Positions 9,141-20,800 of a DNA stretch of 64,000 nucleotides are shown in pieces. Source of the stretch: Sialis fuliginosa (taxonomy: Eukaryota > Arthropoda > Insecta > Megaloptera > Sialidae). Below the pieces are notes generated by a model, which made no database searches, was not told where the DNA came from, and was given only the letters and a program-made list of their open reading frames with translations. Both the position numbers and the translations under genes were made by a program. The DNA is taken from assembly GCA_961205875.1 (NCBI GenBank), contig OY540814.1, positions 28,774,151 through 28,838,150 on the forward strand. Direction: 5' to 3'. Numbering within the stretch: position 1 is the stretch's first letter; every line of letters starts with the position of its first letter.

Positions 9141-10713
9141 AATACAAAAATCTAAAATATACCATATATCTAACTTTCATATTTAAGCGAGCGAAGCCAC
9201 GGGCATTAATAATGGTACGAAATTGTTAAAAAAAAAATAGTAAACAAAAAAGTGTCTCTCTGTTCTAAGAACTAAAAACTATCCTAGTACTAATTAACTC
9301 ACATCACGGTATCAAAACAATCAAAATTATCGCGGAATTTTCACCACTGATTGGAATGCACTTACTTATGAGAAACGAAGACAGACATAGTGGCACAGGT
9401 GGGTGAGAATAGACATTAGACAACGGCTCAAGAAGTCAAGAGGGTGACACGGATTAACGTGTAAACCTGGCAGAAGGCGGCCTCTAGGAATCCTAAGATC
9501 TCGTCGTGGCACGCAGATAATTGCGGCTCGCCTGATGCGGGTTATGGGAGGGGGGGGGGGGGGGGCGTTAACAAGACCAATAATAATACGACGATCAGAC
9601 ATTGATGGCATAGCCATCGATTGTTGTGTTAAAAGGTAAAAGGGAACAACTGGATAATTAATTAATTCAGTTAGGTACTTTAATATTAAGATGTTAATTT
9701 ATGTATTTTTGATTTTTAATGAGTTAATATTTTTTTAGATTTCGTAGAAAATTAGAAACCCTTGTGGTTTTGCTCTGTCCGTCTGTCTGTCTGTCTTTAT
9801 ATCACAGCCCTTCCATTCTCTCATTTATATGCCTTTTTAGATGACCCAAAAATAAAAATGAAGAGATTTTTGTAAAAAAAAATATTTTTTGGACCCCCCT
9901 TTCATAGTGTTCTAAAATGCAATAAAAATGTTTTAGGACATTCTGATTTTAACTCTTCAGTCCCGAGATATTTGCTTTCAAAGTCGGTATCAGAGCATCA
10001 CCCGTCTTTAATTTCTAAAATATCGATGCAGAAAATCTGCAAAAATTTCTAGAATTTCGTTTTTATTAGAACTTTCAATAACAATTAGAAAAATAAAATA
10101 TTAAAAATTCCACAATTTGTGAATATTGAAATTTGCAAAGTTGTAAGAAATTTGGCACTAATTAAACATATTAATTTAAAATAAAACTTCACGTCTATTG
10201 TACAATATATCTTCTTGTTAATTAATAAGTTTCGTAATACATTCCGAACAAATATTAATTAATACATTCAACACCTCCACAATGTTGAAGTAAACATAAG
10301 ACCAATTGGATGAAATATTTTGAAGTTTGCAAGTTCGTACCAAAGTTCACAGTTCATGAACCAATAAAACATACAGAAAGAAAGTTTAAACCAAACAAAT
10401 TTCGCGATACAAAACTTAAATTGTTTGTGAAACGTAGAGGAACTGGAGACAATATATCTTGCTTGCTCTGGACACACCAGCAGAAATTAAAACCTCCCCG
10501 CACTAAATCACCCACCTTGACTATAATATTTCTTTTATTTATTTGAGGGCCAGTATCTCGACCTGCTGTTTTGTTCCGCGTTATTTATCTTTAGAACATC
10601 TCTGTTCTTCCTTTACAAGCACAGGTACGGCTTAGAACGTATTTTTATATAACCAATATACATCTCTATACAATAATCAAGAGATAACACATTGATTAAT
10701 ATTGTTAAGTACT
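9141..10713. other. No gene seen; poly-G tract and mixed repeat fragments
   Basis: AGCGAGCGAAGCCACGGGC at about 9186-9204 is a remnant typical of insect non-LTR or Helitron ends. 9370-9610 is moderately GC-rich and single-copy here, with a G-run of about 16 at 9550-9565. At 9776-9800 a (GTCT)n run marks another degraded repeat. 10268-10546 has short frames on both strands without recognisable domains. Confidence 0.35.
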
Positions 10714-11275
10714 AGTAGAGGGAAATTAGCATGCATTCGGGAAGTTGGACTTTCTCTTTATATGTTCGAAGATGAGTTGAAAATCAAAAATTTAAAAAAA
10801 TCGGCCAATTCGAGTGTATCGCTACACTGTTTTTGAAATACCTCCGGTTCTATAGGTCGTAGGAAAATAAAAAATATAATAAAATACTTATAAGTTAATA
10901 GACTATAGAACTGCATAGGTAGCATTACTTTTCAAACGCATCATAACCTCAAAAATAAAAAACTAATCGAAAAACTTAATGATGCTATAATTAACGTAAA
11001 AATAAAGGGATTTTTACGAAAATAAAAGGAAATATGTATTTTTATGTTATAAATACTTGATAAAATTTTCAAAAATAAAATTTGATTTTTACACCCACAA
11101 TCGGTCATTTTTGAAAAAAATGGAAAAGCTCGCCATTTAATGAGAAAACGTTGTAGAGTAAATTAAATTTTTTTTATGTATTTTCTTGTGAACATATGCC
11201 AAAATCTGTTAAATAAGTTAATGATACGTTTGAAAAGTAGCGCTACCTATGCAGTTCTATAGAATGACGCAAGAG
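10714..11275 (+). repeat. Family U repeat, foldback partner lost
   Basis: Starts GTAGAGGGAAAT and shares 'gcattcgggaagttgga', 'tgagttgaaaatcaaaaatt', 'ctataggtcgtaggaaaata' and 'ggaaatatgtatttttatgt' with 58434-59001, in part in opposite order because that copy is a foldback. Here only one outer arm is clear. Confidence 0.65.
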
Positions 11276-11360
11276 TTTAAATAAATAATAAGTTATTAGT
11301 TATAACCTTTTTAGTGCGGTTTCACCCTTAACTTGATGTTTTTCGTATTTAATAATATTA

Positions 11361-11575
11361 CAGGGTGTCCACTTTCTGGAAAGTCAAGGAATTTATTATA
11401 TCAGGGAAGTCAGTATAAATTTAAGTTGACGAGCAAAAAAAAGGTCTTCAAATTTTTTTGCACATTTTGGGAGCTTTTCGATCACTTCTTGCCCCCGAGC
11501 CTCTAGTGATCAGGGAATTTTGAATCTGTGGTCAGGGAAAGTCAGGGAATTTTATTTTCAAAAAACAGTGGATAA
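11361..11575 (+). repeat. Family N repeat ('AGGGTGTCCAC' type)
   Basis: Begins CAGGGTGTCCACTTTCTGG and contains 'gtcagggaattt' units and 'cccccgagcctctagtgatc'. Related copies are at 60932-61216 and (reversed) 62940-63191. Non-coding. Confidence 0.7.
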
Positions 11576-12094
11576 ATATTATTATTAAATATATTTACAA
11601 GTACCCACTAAAATGAAAACAAGTACATGAACGGTAATAGCCAAATAATAATAACAAATGTAGCGTTAAATTGATATAGTTCTGAAAACGGGCCTTGTCG
11701 TTAAGTAAAAGCTGCAGCAGTTCTTGCAAAACAAAACACAGTAGCAGCAGCAATACAATGTATAGACGACGTAGCGGAACAATAAGATATATTGCCTAGC
11801 GGGGACATCTTGCGTATTGATTCTGGCTAAAAGCATCCACTTGGCTCCACCACTCAAACGAACCTGAAAACACGCAGTTTGAATTAAGAGCAATAAGGAG
11901 AAGAAGAATATAAGGTGTGCTACAGTGGCGTCATGTCGAATCTTGTTTGGGGGAGTGCCAAAATCGAATTAAGTGTTACTTTATACTTATATATTATAAA
12001 ACGCAGCAACGTTTTTATGTCTGTCTGTCTGTTAGTGCGCTTATAACTTGAGAGCCACTTATCCGATTTGTGTGTGTTTTTTTTTAATTCATAG
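11576..12094. other. No gene seen; hAT-like left end and family S fragment
   Basis: CTACAGTGGCGTCATG at about 11921 is a hAT-class left terminus without a detected right partner. 11985-12065 is a reversed family S tail (AAAACGCAGCAACG, then a GTCT run). A 75-codon minus frame at 11666-11893 carries no recognisable domain. Confidence 0.4.
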
Positions 12095-12830
12095 AAATGT
12101 TCTTTGCTATATTTTGTATCGTTTCAGATTGAGACAAAAAAAATGTTTTCAAATTTTTAAATTGATCTTTCAGTTTCACGTCAAGATAAACACTTTTCGT
12201 TCCATGTCTGTATGTCCGTCCGTCCGTGCATCCGTCTGTCCCCTGAATCCTTGTCACACGCATAACTTATGAATCACTGAACCGATATTAATGAAACTTG
12301 GTTGGTTGGTTGGGTCTGGCTTGAGGACGGTCCCATTTCAAAATCATCAAAATCGTGTGTAAGGGGGAGGCGTGACACCCTAAAATATTTATTTTTTCAA
12401 TATATCTCAAGAACGACACATGTTACGTGAAAATTTTATAGAATATTTTTTGTAGAGCATTAAATTTCCTATAACATTGTAAAATATTCCCTTACAAAGA
12501 TTTATCTCAATTTATTTTAAAAATTCGTGTTTTGTTTTTCTAAATTGCTATTTGCTTGGACGTACTAAATGTCATTTTGACGTTTGTATAAAAGATTTAG
12601 ATTGGAATTGTAAAAAAATTAAAAATATACGAAAAAATAATCAGGTGCGTTTTAAGAAAAATTTCGAACTAATATTTTTTAGTAAAATTGTATAAAAATT
12701 AAATGGTTAACCGATTCTAAGCAATTTATCTGAGCATCGCTTTTTATTTAAATTGTTGAATAATTAACTACCTTTGGTGAATTTTGCACGAGGAAGCACT
12801 GTTCATTTACTTGACAGATGTTTTTTTTAG
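12095..12830 (+). repeat. Family C repeat, near full length
   Basis: The longest clear copy of an ~800-bp family with eight copies here. Order: 'gtttcagattgagac', CACGTCA, a GTCC/GTCT run, 'cttgtcacacgcataactta', CTGAACCGATATTAATGAAA, a GGGGGAGG block, 'tatctcaagaacgacac', and the end 'cacgaggaagcactg'. The head is diverged in this copy. Other copies start GCTTCCTCGCAAT, which mirrors GTGCTTCCTCGTGCAAA at the end, so subterminal inverted repeats are likely. The class is unknown. Confidence 0.8.
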
Positions 12831-13217
12831 TTTTTTTTTTTTTCTTAAAAAGTTTTTTATATATGTATAGACTTATTTAAGGTATTCAGTATCTCAGTAG
12901 AGGTAAATGGGGGCCGCCTCTGGTTGACAACCTCTTCTTCTGTTGATGGTTATTAGATAGCAGTGTACTCCGGCATTGTTCCGATGCTTTTGCTTTGATT
13001 GATTTTGTCGAACCTCTGGCGTGTAGGTGTGTATTTGAATTAACTATGAGTGTAGAATAAGAAGGTGAGGGAAATTGGTTCACTCGTTGAGGGGCTTCTC
13101 TTTCTGTAATTGGTTTGTTTAATTAACATTTATTTGGGTGTTTTCTTAATATTATTGCTTCTGTACAACGAGTGTTTTGGTTAATATTTGTCAATACTTT
13201 GTCTTATGATATTTTAG
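12831..13217. other. No gene seen
   Basis: Single-copy within the window. The 65-codon minus frame at 12886-13083 has no recognisable domain. Confidence 0.35.
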
Positions 13218-13225
13218 GTTATTAT
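13218..13225. repeat. hAT 8-bp target duplication, left
   Basis: GTTATTAT, identical to 13718-13725. Confidence 0.8.
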
Positions 13226-13717
13226 TAGAGATTGGAAAAATAGTTGTTATTTTAAGGGGGCAGATCCTGTTGGGACTTCCAAAAAAAGTTTTTTTTTGGC
13301 CACGCATTAAAATAATTAATAACAAATGTTTTTCCACATGAAATATATGTATTTACAGAAAACATTGTAATTTTTGTATGGCAAAATATTAAAAAAATAA
13401 GTGGGATACAGCAAATTTGGGAGGGGTCCAAAAAAATGTTTTGCCGTGATCACTGCTGCTCTATTGTAAATTGTAACGGCCTATAACTTATTGTTACCAA
13501 AAAAATCAATATTAATTATTAGAATTATTTGAAACTTTGTCTTTATTATTTTTTTTTTTCAATGTAAAATTTGTAACGTTTGATAAAAAAAATGCAAATA
13601 GTTTATTTCAAATTGGGTTCAATCAAATCAGTTTTCTGAAATCAATGGAGAAATGTTATAAAAATTACAATAGTTGCATTTTTCGCAATAGTTGAAAAAC
13701 TATTTTTCCAATCTCTA
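13226..13717. mobile_element. hAT MITE (492 bp) with perfect 8-bp duplication
   Basis: Termini TAGAGATTGGAAAAATAGTT and AACTATTTTTCCAATCTCTA are perfect 20-bp inverted repeats, flanked by GTTATTAT on both sides. An 8-bp duplication and TAGAG-type ends define the hAT superfamily. No transposase frame remains. The interior starts with TTAA and GGGGGCAGATCC at 13252-13267, text belonging to the piggyBac-type family E. Confidence 0.85.
13256..13470 (-). repeat. Family E fragment inside the hAT element
   Basis: Reverse orientation relative to 5886-6378: GGGGGCAGATCCTGTTGGG, then 'ttttggccacgcattaaaat'. From 13381 'aataagtgggatacagcaaa' matches the far part of the 43503 copy. Preceded by TTAA (13252-13255). 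The opposite GGTCTGCCCCC end is not found. Confidence 0.65.
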
Positions 13718-13725
13718 GTTATTAT

Positions 13726-14160
13726 TTAAACTTTAATAATATTATAAATACTAAAGTAACTCTGTTACCTTTTTACGGTTAACTTTAATAAAATTTTGAA
13801 TTGAATTTTTAAGTGGATTTAAATAAAATTATTCTATATCTATATTATTTTTCCTAATCAAAAATTAGCAAAAACATAAATAAAAAACTTGTTTCAAATT
13901 TTTTTTTAAGCTTCAGTTTCGGCCGAAACTGAAATTAAAACCGAAATTCGATTTCGGTTTCGGCTCAAAAATCAGTTTCGGTCGGTCATTAATTTTTAAG
14001 TATGTATTTAACCCCCCCCCCCCCCCCTCTTAAGACAGAGGTGTATAGTAAATGCACTCTAGATGTAATTATAAAGAAGTTTATACGTAATAGGTAATTT
14101 CCCGCGGTGGTAAACAAGCCATAACAAGTGATATATCAAAGCAGTAAAAGCCTTGTAGGT
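13726..14160. other. No gene; TTTCGG palindromes and poly-C
   Basis: 13914-13931 is a perfect 18-bp palindrome (CAGTTTCGGCCGAAACTG), followed by a second (AACCGAAATTCGATTTCGGTT, 13939-13959) and more TTTCGG words, probably an eroded transposon end. A C-run of about 15 lies at 14012-14026. Confidence 0.5.
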
Positions 14161-14169
14161 GAGCGATGT

Positions 14170-14245
14170 GCACAAAGACGTATTTGCATGATAATATGCA
14201 GCGCTTGAGTGTCCGGGGTTCAGATCCCGCCGGAGATTGTGGCCG
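14170..14245 (+). repeat. tRNA-derived SINE remnant
   Basis: GTCCGGGGTTCAGATCCCGC at about 14211-14230 resembles the T-arm and B-box of a tRNA-type promoter, with one departure from GWTCRANNC. No convincing A-box lies upstream, so this is a fragment rather than a tRNA gene. The minus strand reads as the familiar RRDLNPG stretch translated from SINEs. Confidence 0.4.
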
Positions 14246-14429
14246 TAATGATAATCACACGGAATTTGCATCAGTAATGTGTTTTCAACTTCTCGTCGAT
14301 GGAAATCTTCTATAGAAAATAATCAGGATTCTTATGAAAAATAAAAATGTCATAAATTATTTAATTCAGACTTGGTTAATACACCAGTTGTTTAATTCAA
14401 TGTACTATAAATAATAAATTGAATCATAA

Positions 14430-14608
14430 TCTATAGACATTAACACTCAAACAGCTTAATTTGATGCCAATCGGCCAATGGGTGTCAAAATGGTGAACAT
14501 TTAAACTAATTTTTAGTGTAATTATTCATTAATTATTATTATAATATTAATATAGCATTTTACGATTCATTATTTTATAACTTTTGTTTCATAGTGCTTG
14601 TCATTATG
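14430..14608 (+). repeat. Family X repeat, left part
   Basis: Contains 'cagcttaatttgatgccaat' and 'gtgtcaaaatggtgaacatt'; the reverse copy is at 26495-26735. It runs into the MITE at 14611 and resumes at 15013. Confidence 0.6.
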
Positions 14609-14610
14609 TA

Positions 14611-15010
14611 CAGTCACCTGCAGAACTCGTTTGGCACCCTAAAGGCTAGAATCGCTTACAACAGATTCCAAATTTAAAGACAAACATCATCGGCTATCTT
14701 TTTCTATCAACTTTAATATATTTAAATACATACTAAAATTCGTAATATCAAATATTTATTGCCACAAAATTTACATATACAATTTTCAATAGATTACATA
14801 ATAATTTAATTGCATAAATATATATGAGTACCTATGTATTATAAACGAAGAGTAGTTCTTTATCTAGCAATTGAATTTCTAAATATCTGTCTTTGTTTGA
14901 TACATGGAGAAATGATTTAAATATTATAATTGCACAAATGGGAGGAGCCTACTAAGTTTGTGATAAACGAATATGAATACAAACTGTAAGACCATTAATG
15001 CAGGTGACTG
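14611..15010 (-). mobile_element. Family G mariner-like MITE (400 bp), complete
   Basis: Starts CAGTCACCTGCAG and ends TGCAGGTGACTG, with TA on both sides (14609-14610 and 15011-15012). It interrupts family X precisely: left 'gtgcttgtcattatg' and right 'cataattattagcaag' join to match 8870-8900. No coding frame. Confidence 0.85.
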
Positions 15011-15012
15011 TA

Positions 15013-15640
15013 CATAATTATTAGCAAGTGTCAAACACTGGGTGCCCATTACTGGTTCTGCTTTATCCATTACTGAAGAAAATCATACACAAAATAAAAG
15101 TCTATAATTAAAAAATTAAAAATAAAATTATATTTGCGACTTTACATGAGTTTATGAGAATAACAAATAAACTGTCCTGGTCGGCACAAGACTTTGTTAT
15201 ACATCATGATACAGAAAAAATTACATAAGTTAACACTTTCTGCTAAGAAATTGAATGTAATTAACTACATTACATTAATTGTTGTTTTTGTTGATGTTCG
15301 AGATATATTTTAATTCTATTCTGTGATTTTATTTCAAACGTTTTTATTATATAGTTTTTCTGTTTAAAAAAATGTTGTTTTGTCAATGTTTTCTTATTTG
15401 TTTGATATTTCAACAGTTCAACACGTTTTATATATTTAATTGACAGTTGTAAGAAAAAATGTATTAAATGTGTAATTTCGTTAAAATCTCGAGTTGGAAT
15501 TTTTTCATGATCACAATACTTTATTTATACAATACATTTCATGTATGTTTAAAAAAGTAAAAAGGAGTCCATCAATCCTAAAAAAAACAGTGAACCTTGC
15601 TCTTAAAGCGGCCAAGACTGGTACCAGTACCTTAGTACGA
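15013..15640 (+). repeat. Family X repeat, right part
   Basis: Contains 'attagcaagtgtcaaacact', 'tttatccattactgaagaaa' and 'cttgctcttaaagcggccaa'. The last block recurs at 9081 and, reversed, at 31745. A 67-codon plus frame (15494-15697) lies here but is not conserved with the other copies. Confidence 0.55.
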
Positions 15641-15699
15641 CACATAAATAATACTTGTTATTTCGAGACAGACAAAATATATGAATATAATTTATGATT

Positions 15700-16139
15700 A
15701 TATGTAAAGTTTAGTGAATTCCGCACATCTACACGTGTCCTACGTAAGGGGCAGGGTGGGAGGAAGGGGGGGGGGGGGTTAGTGGAGGGCGCGAGAGGAT
15801 TTCAAAACCTCAAGTGTGGTGGGCGGAATTACCAGCAGTGTCGTGTGAAGTGAGCAGATATCCCACCTCGACTCAATGACAACTCAAAATTCTACAACCA
15901 CTAAAACTTTGGCGGCGACATTGCCAGAAAGTTCCTTCGACTATTCGGTGGCACCTCACGAACTGGTGATATGCGGAGATGGCTTTGTGCAGTATTTTAT
16001 AAGTATATGTCAACAATAGAAAACTAAAAAATATATTATAAAAAATCGTTTTTTTCTAAATTTTGTAGAAAAATGGCCGTAATTTTCGAATTAATAATGG
16101 GAATTGATTTTAGCATGTATATTTTTATTTTAGTTGATA
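15700..16139. other. Single-copy GC-richer stretch with G-quadruplex motif
   Basis: 15748-15778 reads GGGGCAGGGTGGGAGGAA followed by a 13-G run, a strong quadruplex motif. 15790-15990 is moderately GC-rich (TTGGCGGCGACATTGCC) with no recognised gene. Confidence 0.4.
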
Positions 16140-16164
16140 TTTCTATGATAAATTGAAGTTTAAT

Positions 16165-16245
16165 ATGTCAGCTTGGCGCGATCGAGGAGACTCCAGTTTT
16201 TTTTTTTAAATATAGCTTACACTATTATCTTTAAGACTATCTAAT
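16165..16245 (+). repeat. Family O fragment
   Basis: 'tcagcttggcgcgatcgagg' and 'atatagcttacactattatc' match the middle of family O (8516-8590). Confidence 0.65.
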
Positions 16246-16629
16246 GCACGAAGACTTTCGTACCTCCATCGGCTATTCAGAAAATGATTTGTTTAGAAAA
16301 TATGAATTTCTTGAGCCCGCGATATTCCCACACATTCGTGATGTCTACAACGGTGCTATGAGGTGACGTAACAGACACACACACACACTGTGTTGTTTGT
16401 TCATTAGTACGCGAGATTGCGAGTGTGTGTGCGTGTGTGTTGAGCGATCTTTGACGAAAATGCCTCTCGTTGTATACAGGGAGCTTATCGGTGCTTTAAT
16501 TGCACAAAGTTAGTTTGGTCTCATGAGAATTTTCAACTCCCATTTTCTATTTATACGAGTACATACTTATACAAACATACAAATGGTAGACACAAACACT
16601 AGTTATTATGATAATATATAGGTGTAACT
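16246..16629. other. Non-coding; (AC)n and (GT)n runs in hairpin layout
   Basis: An (AC) run at 16376-16389 and GT-rich runs at 16421-16441 could pair as a hairpin around a 30-base spacer. No gene seen. Confidence 0.4.
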
Positions 16630-16855
16630 TTTGCTTCCTCGCTATACATAAGATACGAGAAGCTTTGCGATCATTTTAGAATCAGAAAAAAATATTCTCC
16701 GATTTCGAAATTTTAAATTGATTTCGGAATCCTTGTCACACGCATAACTTATGAACCACTAAACCGATATTAATGAAACTTGGTTGGTTGGTTGAGTCTG
16801 ACTTGAGGACGGTCCCATTTCAAAATCGTGTGTATGGGGGAGGGGTGACATTATC
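16630..16855 (+). repeat. Family C fragment (head and centre)
   Basis: Starts 'gcttcctcgctatacataag', includes CTAAACCGATATTAATGAAA, and stops after the GGGGGAGGGG block. The GTCT run is deleted compared with 12095-12830. Confidence 0.75.
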
Positions 16856-17950
16856 CGATCAATTTAAAAAAGAACTAATATACGAAACACTTTTTTATAT
16901 CAACCATGAATACCCATTCAATGTTGTTTTTTATTAAATAATATAAAAAACAATTCCTGAGTTAAATCTCTACAGCCAGTATTTTCAAGTCCTAAACATT
17001 TCTAGTAAATAAAATTTTATTTTCAAAATACACATTAGTTGTTTCTCTAGTATTTATATATATTTATTGATATTTCCTATTTCGTGATTGTTAGCATTAT
17101 TTTTTATTAACCCCAAATGTAATTGCCTCATTTCGATAAAACTATTCCTGCGATGTCAATACAGAATACGAAAATTTATGCAAATTACGTTAGAATTTGA
17201 AATTCAACTTGAAATACATGTACAAATATTCTCTTCAAACTAAAATAAGTTTAAAAAAATTGAATTGTATGAAAAGGCAGTCGATGGTCTAACTTCAGAG
17301 GAGGTAGACTTCCAGTCTTAATTGCCGAGGCAACAATAATTACGTGGGTTAAAAGCACTATTCATTCGGCCAAACTCTATACCTGAATTTTTAAACAGCA
17401 ATATAAACAATTTAATAAAATTTAAACGAACTTATCTTAACATAAATAATTAAAAATGGGAAATTTCATTAAATTGCCCTCAATGACATATCAGTAATCC
17501 AAACACTGGCATGTCAACTGACGCAGTTAGAGGTGTAAGCTTAATTACAGATTAATTGTGTGTTTATAAAATTTAAAATAGAGCAACAAAAGGAGGTGTC
17601 CATATTACCCGCCTGTTCCATATACATATACCGAGTTTACTCTATACAAAGTAGAAGATCAATTTAACAACGTACATTTACATTACAACAAAGTATTATT
17701 CAGTATTAATGTTATGTTTTCATGAACGACAATAAAAATAATTGAAACATACAAATTAGCAAACAATACGTATAGTTGGAAATTAAAACAGTTTCCAGTG
17801 CTGTTATCTTGAACAGTTTTTGTGACTTTTTGTGGGGACTCGAATGAATCGTTTTACACGTTTTGTTCTTTCTTTCAGGACCGTCTTAATGTTAAAATTA
17901 ATAAAATATATTTACGACCCCTAAAAATATAAATGACTTATTAATTATTT
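16856..17950. other. No gene seen; one strong splice acceptor
   Basis: ACGTTTTGTTCTTTCTTTCAG ends at about 17879 and would be a strong plus-strand acceptor, but no plausible exon with a donor follows. The rest is AT-rich single-copy sequence. Confidence 0.35.
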
Positions 17951-18640
17951 GCTTCCTCGCAATATCGAAGATACGAGAAGCTTTGTGATCGTTTCAGATT
18001 GAGACAAAAAAAATATTCTCCGATTTCAAAATTTTAAATTGTTTTATCCGTTTCACGTCAAAGCAAACACTTTTCGTTCCGTGTCTGTCTGTCTGTGTGT
18101 CCGTCCGTCCGTCTGTCCCCTGAATTCTTGTCACACGCATAACTCATGAACCGATATTAATGAAATTTGATCGGATGGTTGGGGGAGGGGTGACACCCCA
18201 AAATATTTATTTTTGCAAGATATCTCAAGAACGACACGTATTACGTGAAAATTTTATAGAATATTTTTTGTAGAGCATTAAATTTCCTATATTATAGGTC
18301 TACGACATTTGTTGTAAAATATTCTCTTACAAAGATTTATCTCAATTTTTCTAAATTGATATTTGCTTGGACATATGAAATGTCATTTTGGCGTTTTAAA
18401 TGTCATTTTGACATTTGCATAAATTTAGATTTAGATTGAAATTGTCAAAAAATTAAAAATATATGAAAAAATATTCAGGTGCGTTTTAAGAAAAATTTCG
18501 AACTAATATTTTTTAGTAAAATTGTATAAAAATTAAATGGTTAACCAATTCCAGGCAATTTATATAAACACTATCGGTTTTTATTTAAATTGCTAAATTT
18601 CATTAAGATCGATTCGGCAGTTTAGCGGTCAAAATCCTAT
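17951..18640 (+). repeat. Family C repeat, near full length
   Basis: Starts GCTTCCTCGCAATATCGAAG. The GTCT/GTCC run, CATGAACCGATATTAATGAA, 'tctcaagaacgacacgtatt' and 'gaaaaatttcgaactaatat' follow in the family order. The last ~80 bases of the family are replaced by a family Q-like phrase at about 18600-18630. Confidence 0.8.
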
Positions 18641-19247
18641 TTCAAAAAACATGATAGAGTAGGAAGGTTTTTCATGTTCATCATGTAGTTGTGTATACAG
18701 CATACTCTCTCTACCAAAACATCTGATTTTTTTTTTTTTGAGAAGTTGCTAATGGGCCAATCAAGTTCAAAAAACGTAAATATTTATTTAAAATGATTTT
18801 TAGTTCTGGAAGGTATGTTGGATGGTTCGTTGAGACGGTCCTGGATACTTTCACTTTCCGTTGTTGGTTTCTTGTGCACCTCCGTTGTACGTCCTCCACT
18901 CCGCAACACAAACACAATAGAATTGTGTTGAACGAGTGAAGCATGAACGGTGGCCGACAACTGAAGAGTTTCTTCTGATCTAATACGTCTTGGTGTTAGA
19001 GTTGTTGGACCAACGATGTATTTGTTCTAAAGTAGAGTTCTTTAATCTACTCGAATTATACTTATTTTATTATTAGAACTAAAACGTTGGATTTTATATT
19101 ATTGTAGACGTCATTGCCAAATTTTTTTACGGTATTTATAAATGTGTTGCAAATGATTATATTATTTTATTGATTAATACATTGGTAAAAACATTGAATT
19201 GGACCATATTGTTTTATACTATTAATCAGTTTGATATTTATGATGTT
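18641..19247. other. No gene recognised
   Basis: A single-copy stretch with a 77-codon minus frame (18711-18944) lacking any recognisable domain. 18830-18980 is moderately GC-rich. Confidence 0.35.
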
Positions 19248-19375
19248 TAACATGATTTGGATCTTGGCTTCTGGGTGTAAGCCGCGTCGGTTTGGTCGTT
19301 CAAGGCTGTTCTAAAAGTGCACTTTTAGAACAGCCTTGAAGATGTACACTGCAATATGTGACGTAAAGTTGGCCG
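19248..19375 (+). mobile_element. Second Penelope-like family: fragment with a perfect 38-bp palindrome
   Basis: 'ggatcttggcttctgggtgt', then 'aagccgcgtcggtttggtcg', then a perfect 38-bp palindrome at 19301-19338 centred on GTGCAC, then 'cttgaagatgtacactgcaa' and GACGTAAAGTTGGCCG. The same segments occur at 33325-33503. The palindrome looks like a head-to-head junction of two partial copies, as is common in Penelope-like elements. No target duplication could be defined here. Confidence 0.55.
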
Positions 19376-20800
19376 AGAGAGATGCAGTGTAGTTTGGAAT
19401 ATATCTATCTCTTTTCTAAGAATCTGATTGGTAGCTTACTACAGTTCAGGGTAGTATTTCTGTCCGATTTATTTTTGTATATCTATCTTGTGATTTTTGT
19501 GTTATAAGTTTTTTATTAGAAAAGTAAATAATATAAACAATAAACATACTATAATGGTTCATATTTAAAAAAAACCATCAATCTAATTGAAATTTGCAAA
19601 ATTATGAACGGATATTCCGGGAAAATAACATTTTTGCTACCAAAAATATTAAATATATATTAATAACAAATAGTTTTAAATCAATTCCCACGTGATTGCT
19701 TTGCTACAAAATGATGAGGTGGATTGCTACACTTACAAACAGCCCATACAAGATTTACGTAACAAAATTTTAAATATTTTTTATTGATATTAGGTTACAT
19801 TACGAAGCTACGAAAAAAGAACAAGATATTAAAATTGGGTAAAAAAATTCGAAACTTATATTATTTAGAAATCAATAATATTTTTAATGTTCGGGACCAA
19901 GAATGAAATAGTTACACTCCTGTTGAAAAAAAGGACAAGTATATTCCAAACCTGTTTCTATCTCTTTCTTTTGACACGGCTCTGTTTTCGAGTCAGATGC
20001 CTGGTCCATTCTGTATGTCTATGAATCTGAGTGACATTTTAGAATTTCTAGCCAGGTAGCAATAATACAATATCAACATAACTTAATACAGAAAACATTT
20101 TAATTAATGCACGAACAAGAATCAAACCCACTTGACGTTGTGCCATTGTAGATAATTTTCCACTCTGTTTGATAGAAGAAGGGTCCGTTCGCGCAAAACA
20201 TTACAAAAAGAATATTATTGCGGCATCTCATTGTCTGTGATGTCTCAATAGCATTGCATAACGAGATCAGTTCACTTACCCCCCTCCCTCCGCCCTGACA
20301 ACCCCATATCTCACCCCTCTCGCCACCGATGGCGCCGTCTTACGGTGCCTTCCCTGTTCCCCCCACTCCAGTATCGGGCAGTTCTTTCTTTTATTACTTC
20401 CTCGCGCTCTCCCATTGTTTGAATACATTGTAGATAAATTTGTTTTATTGTTGATTGTTTTTATTTTATTAATTGTTACTTTTTCGAGGCTTTCGTGATT
20501 TTTTTTTTACTACAAGAAATTTTTATCTGATTTATATTTGCACGTTGTAAAATTTTAATTTTCGTAGTTATTTGCTGAAGTTATTTGTTCACAAATAAAA
20601 TTCCGTTTTCAAATATTAATTCTGAATATTTTATATATTAAAGCATTACCCCTTCTCTTCTAAGAATATCACTACCTCTTCTTTTTTTTGTTAAAAGTTT
20701 TTTTTTCATTTAAATAAAATATCAAATCAATATAATTATAATTTATTTTAAAAAACTGAAAGAATTAAAATTTTCGTAAAAAATTAAACTATATCTATAA
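19376..20800. other. No gene seen; C-rich islet at 20275-20400
   Basis: Mostly AT-rich. 20278-20375 is C-rich (CCCCCCTCCCTCCGCCC, later GTTCCCCCCACTCC), so the minus strand could form quadruplexes. It contains GCCACCGATGGCGCCGTC but no supported exon. Confidence 0.4.

Noticed and set aside
14170..14245. Possible tRNA gene
   Set aside because: Only a B-box/T-arm-like segment is present, with no A-box, anticodon arm or acceptor pairing; kept as a SINE remnant.
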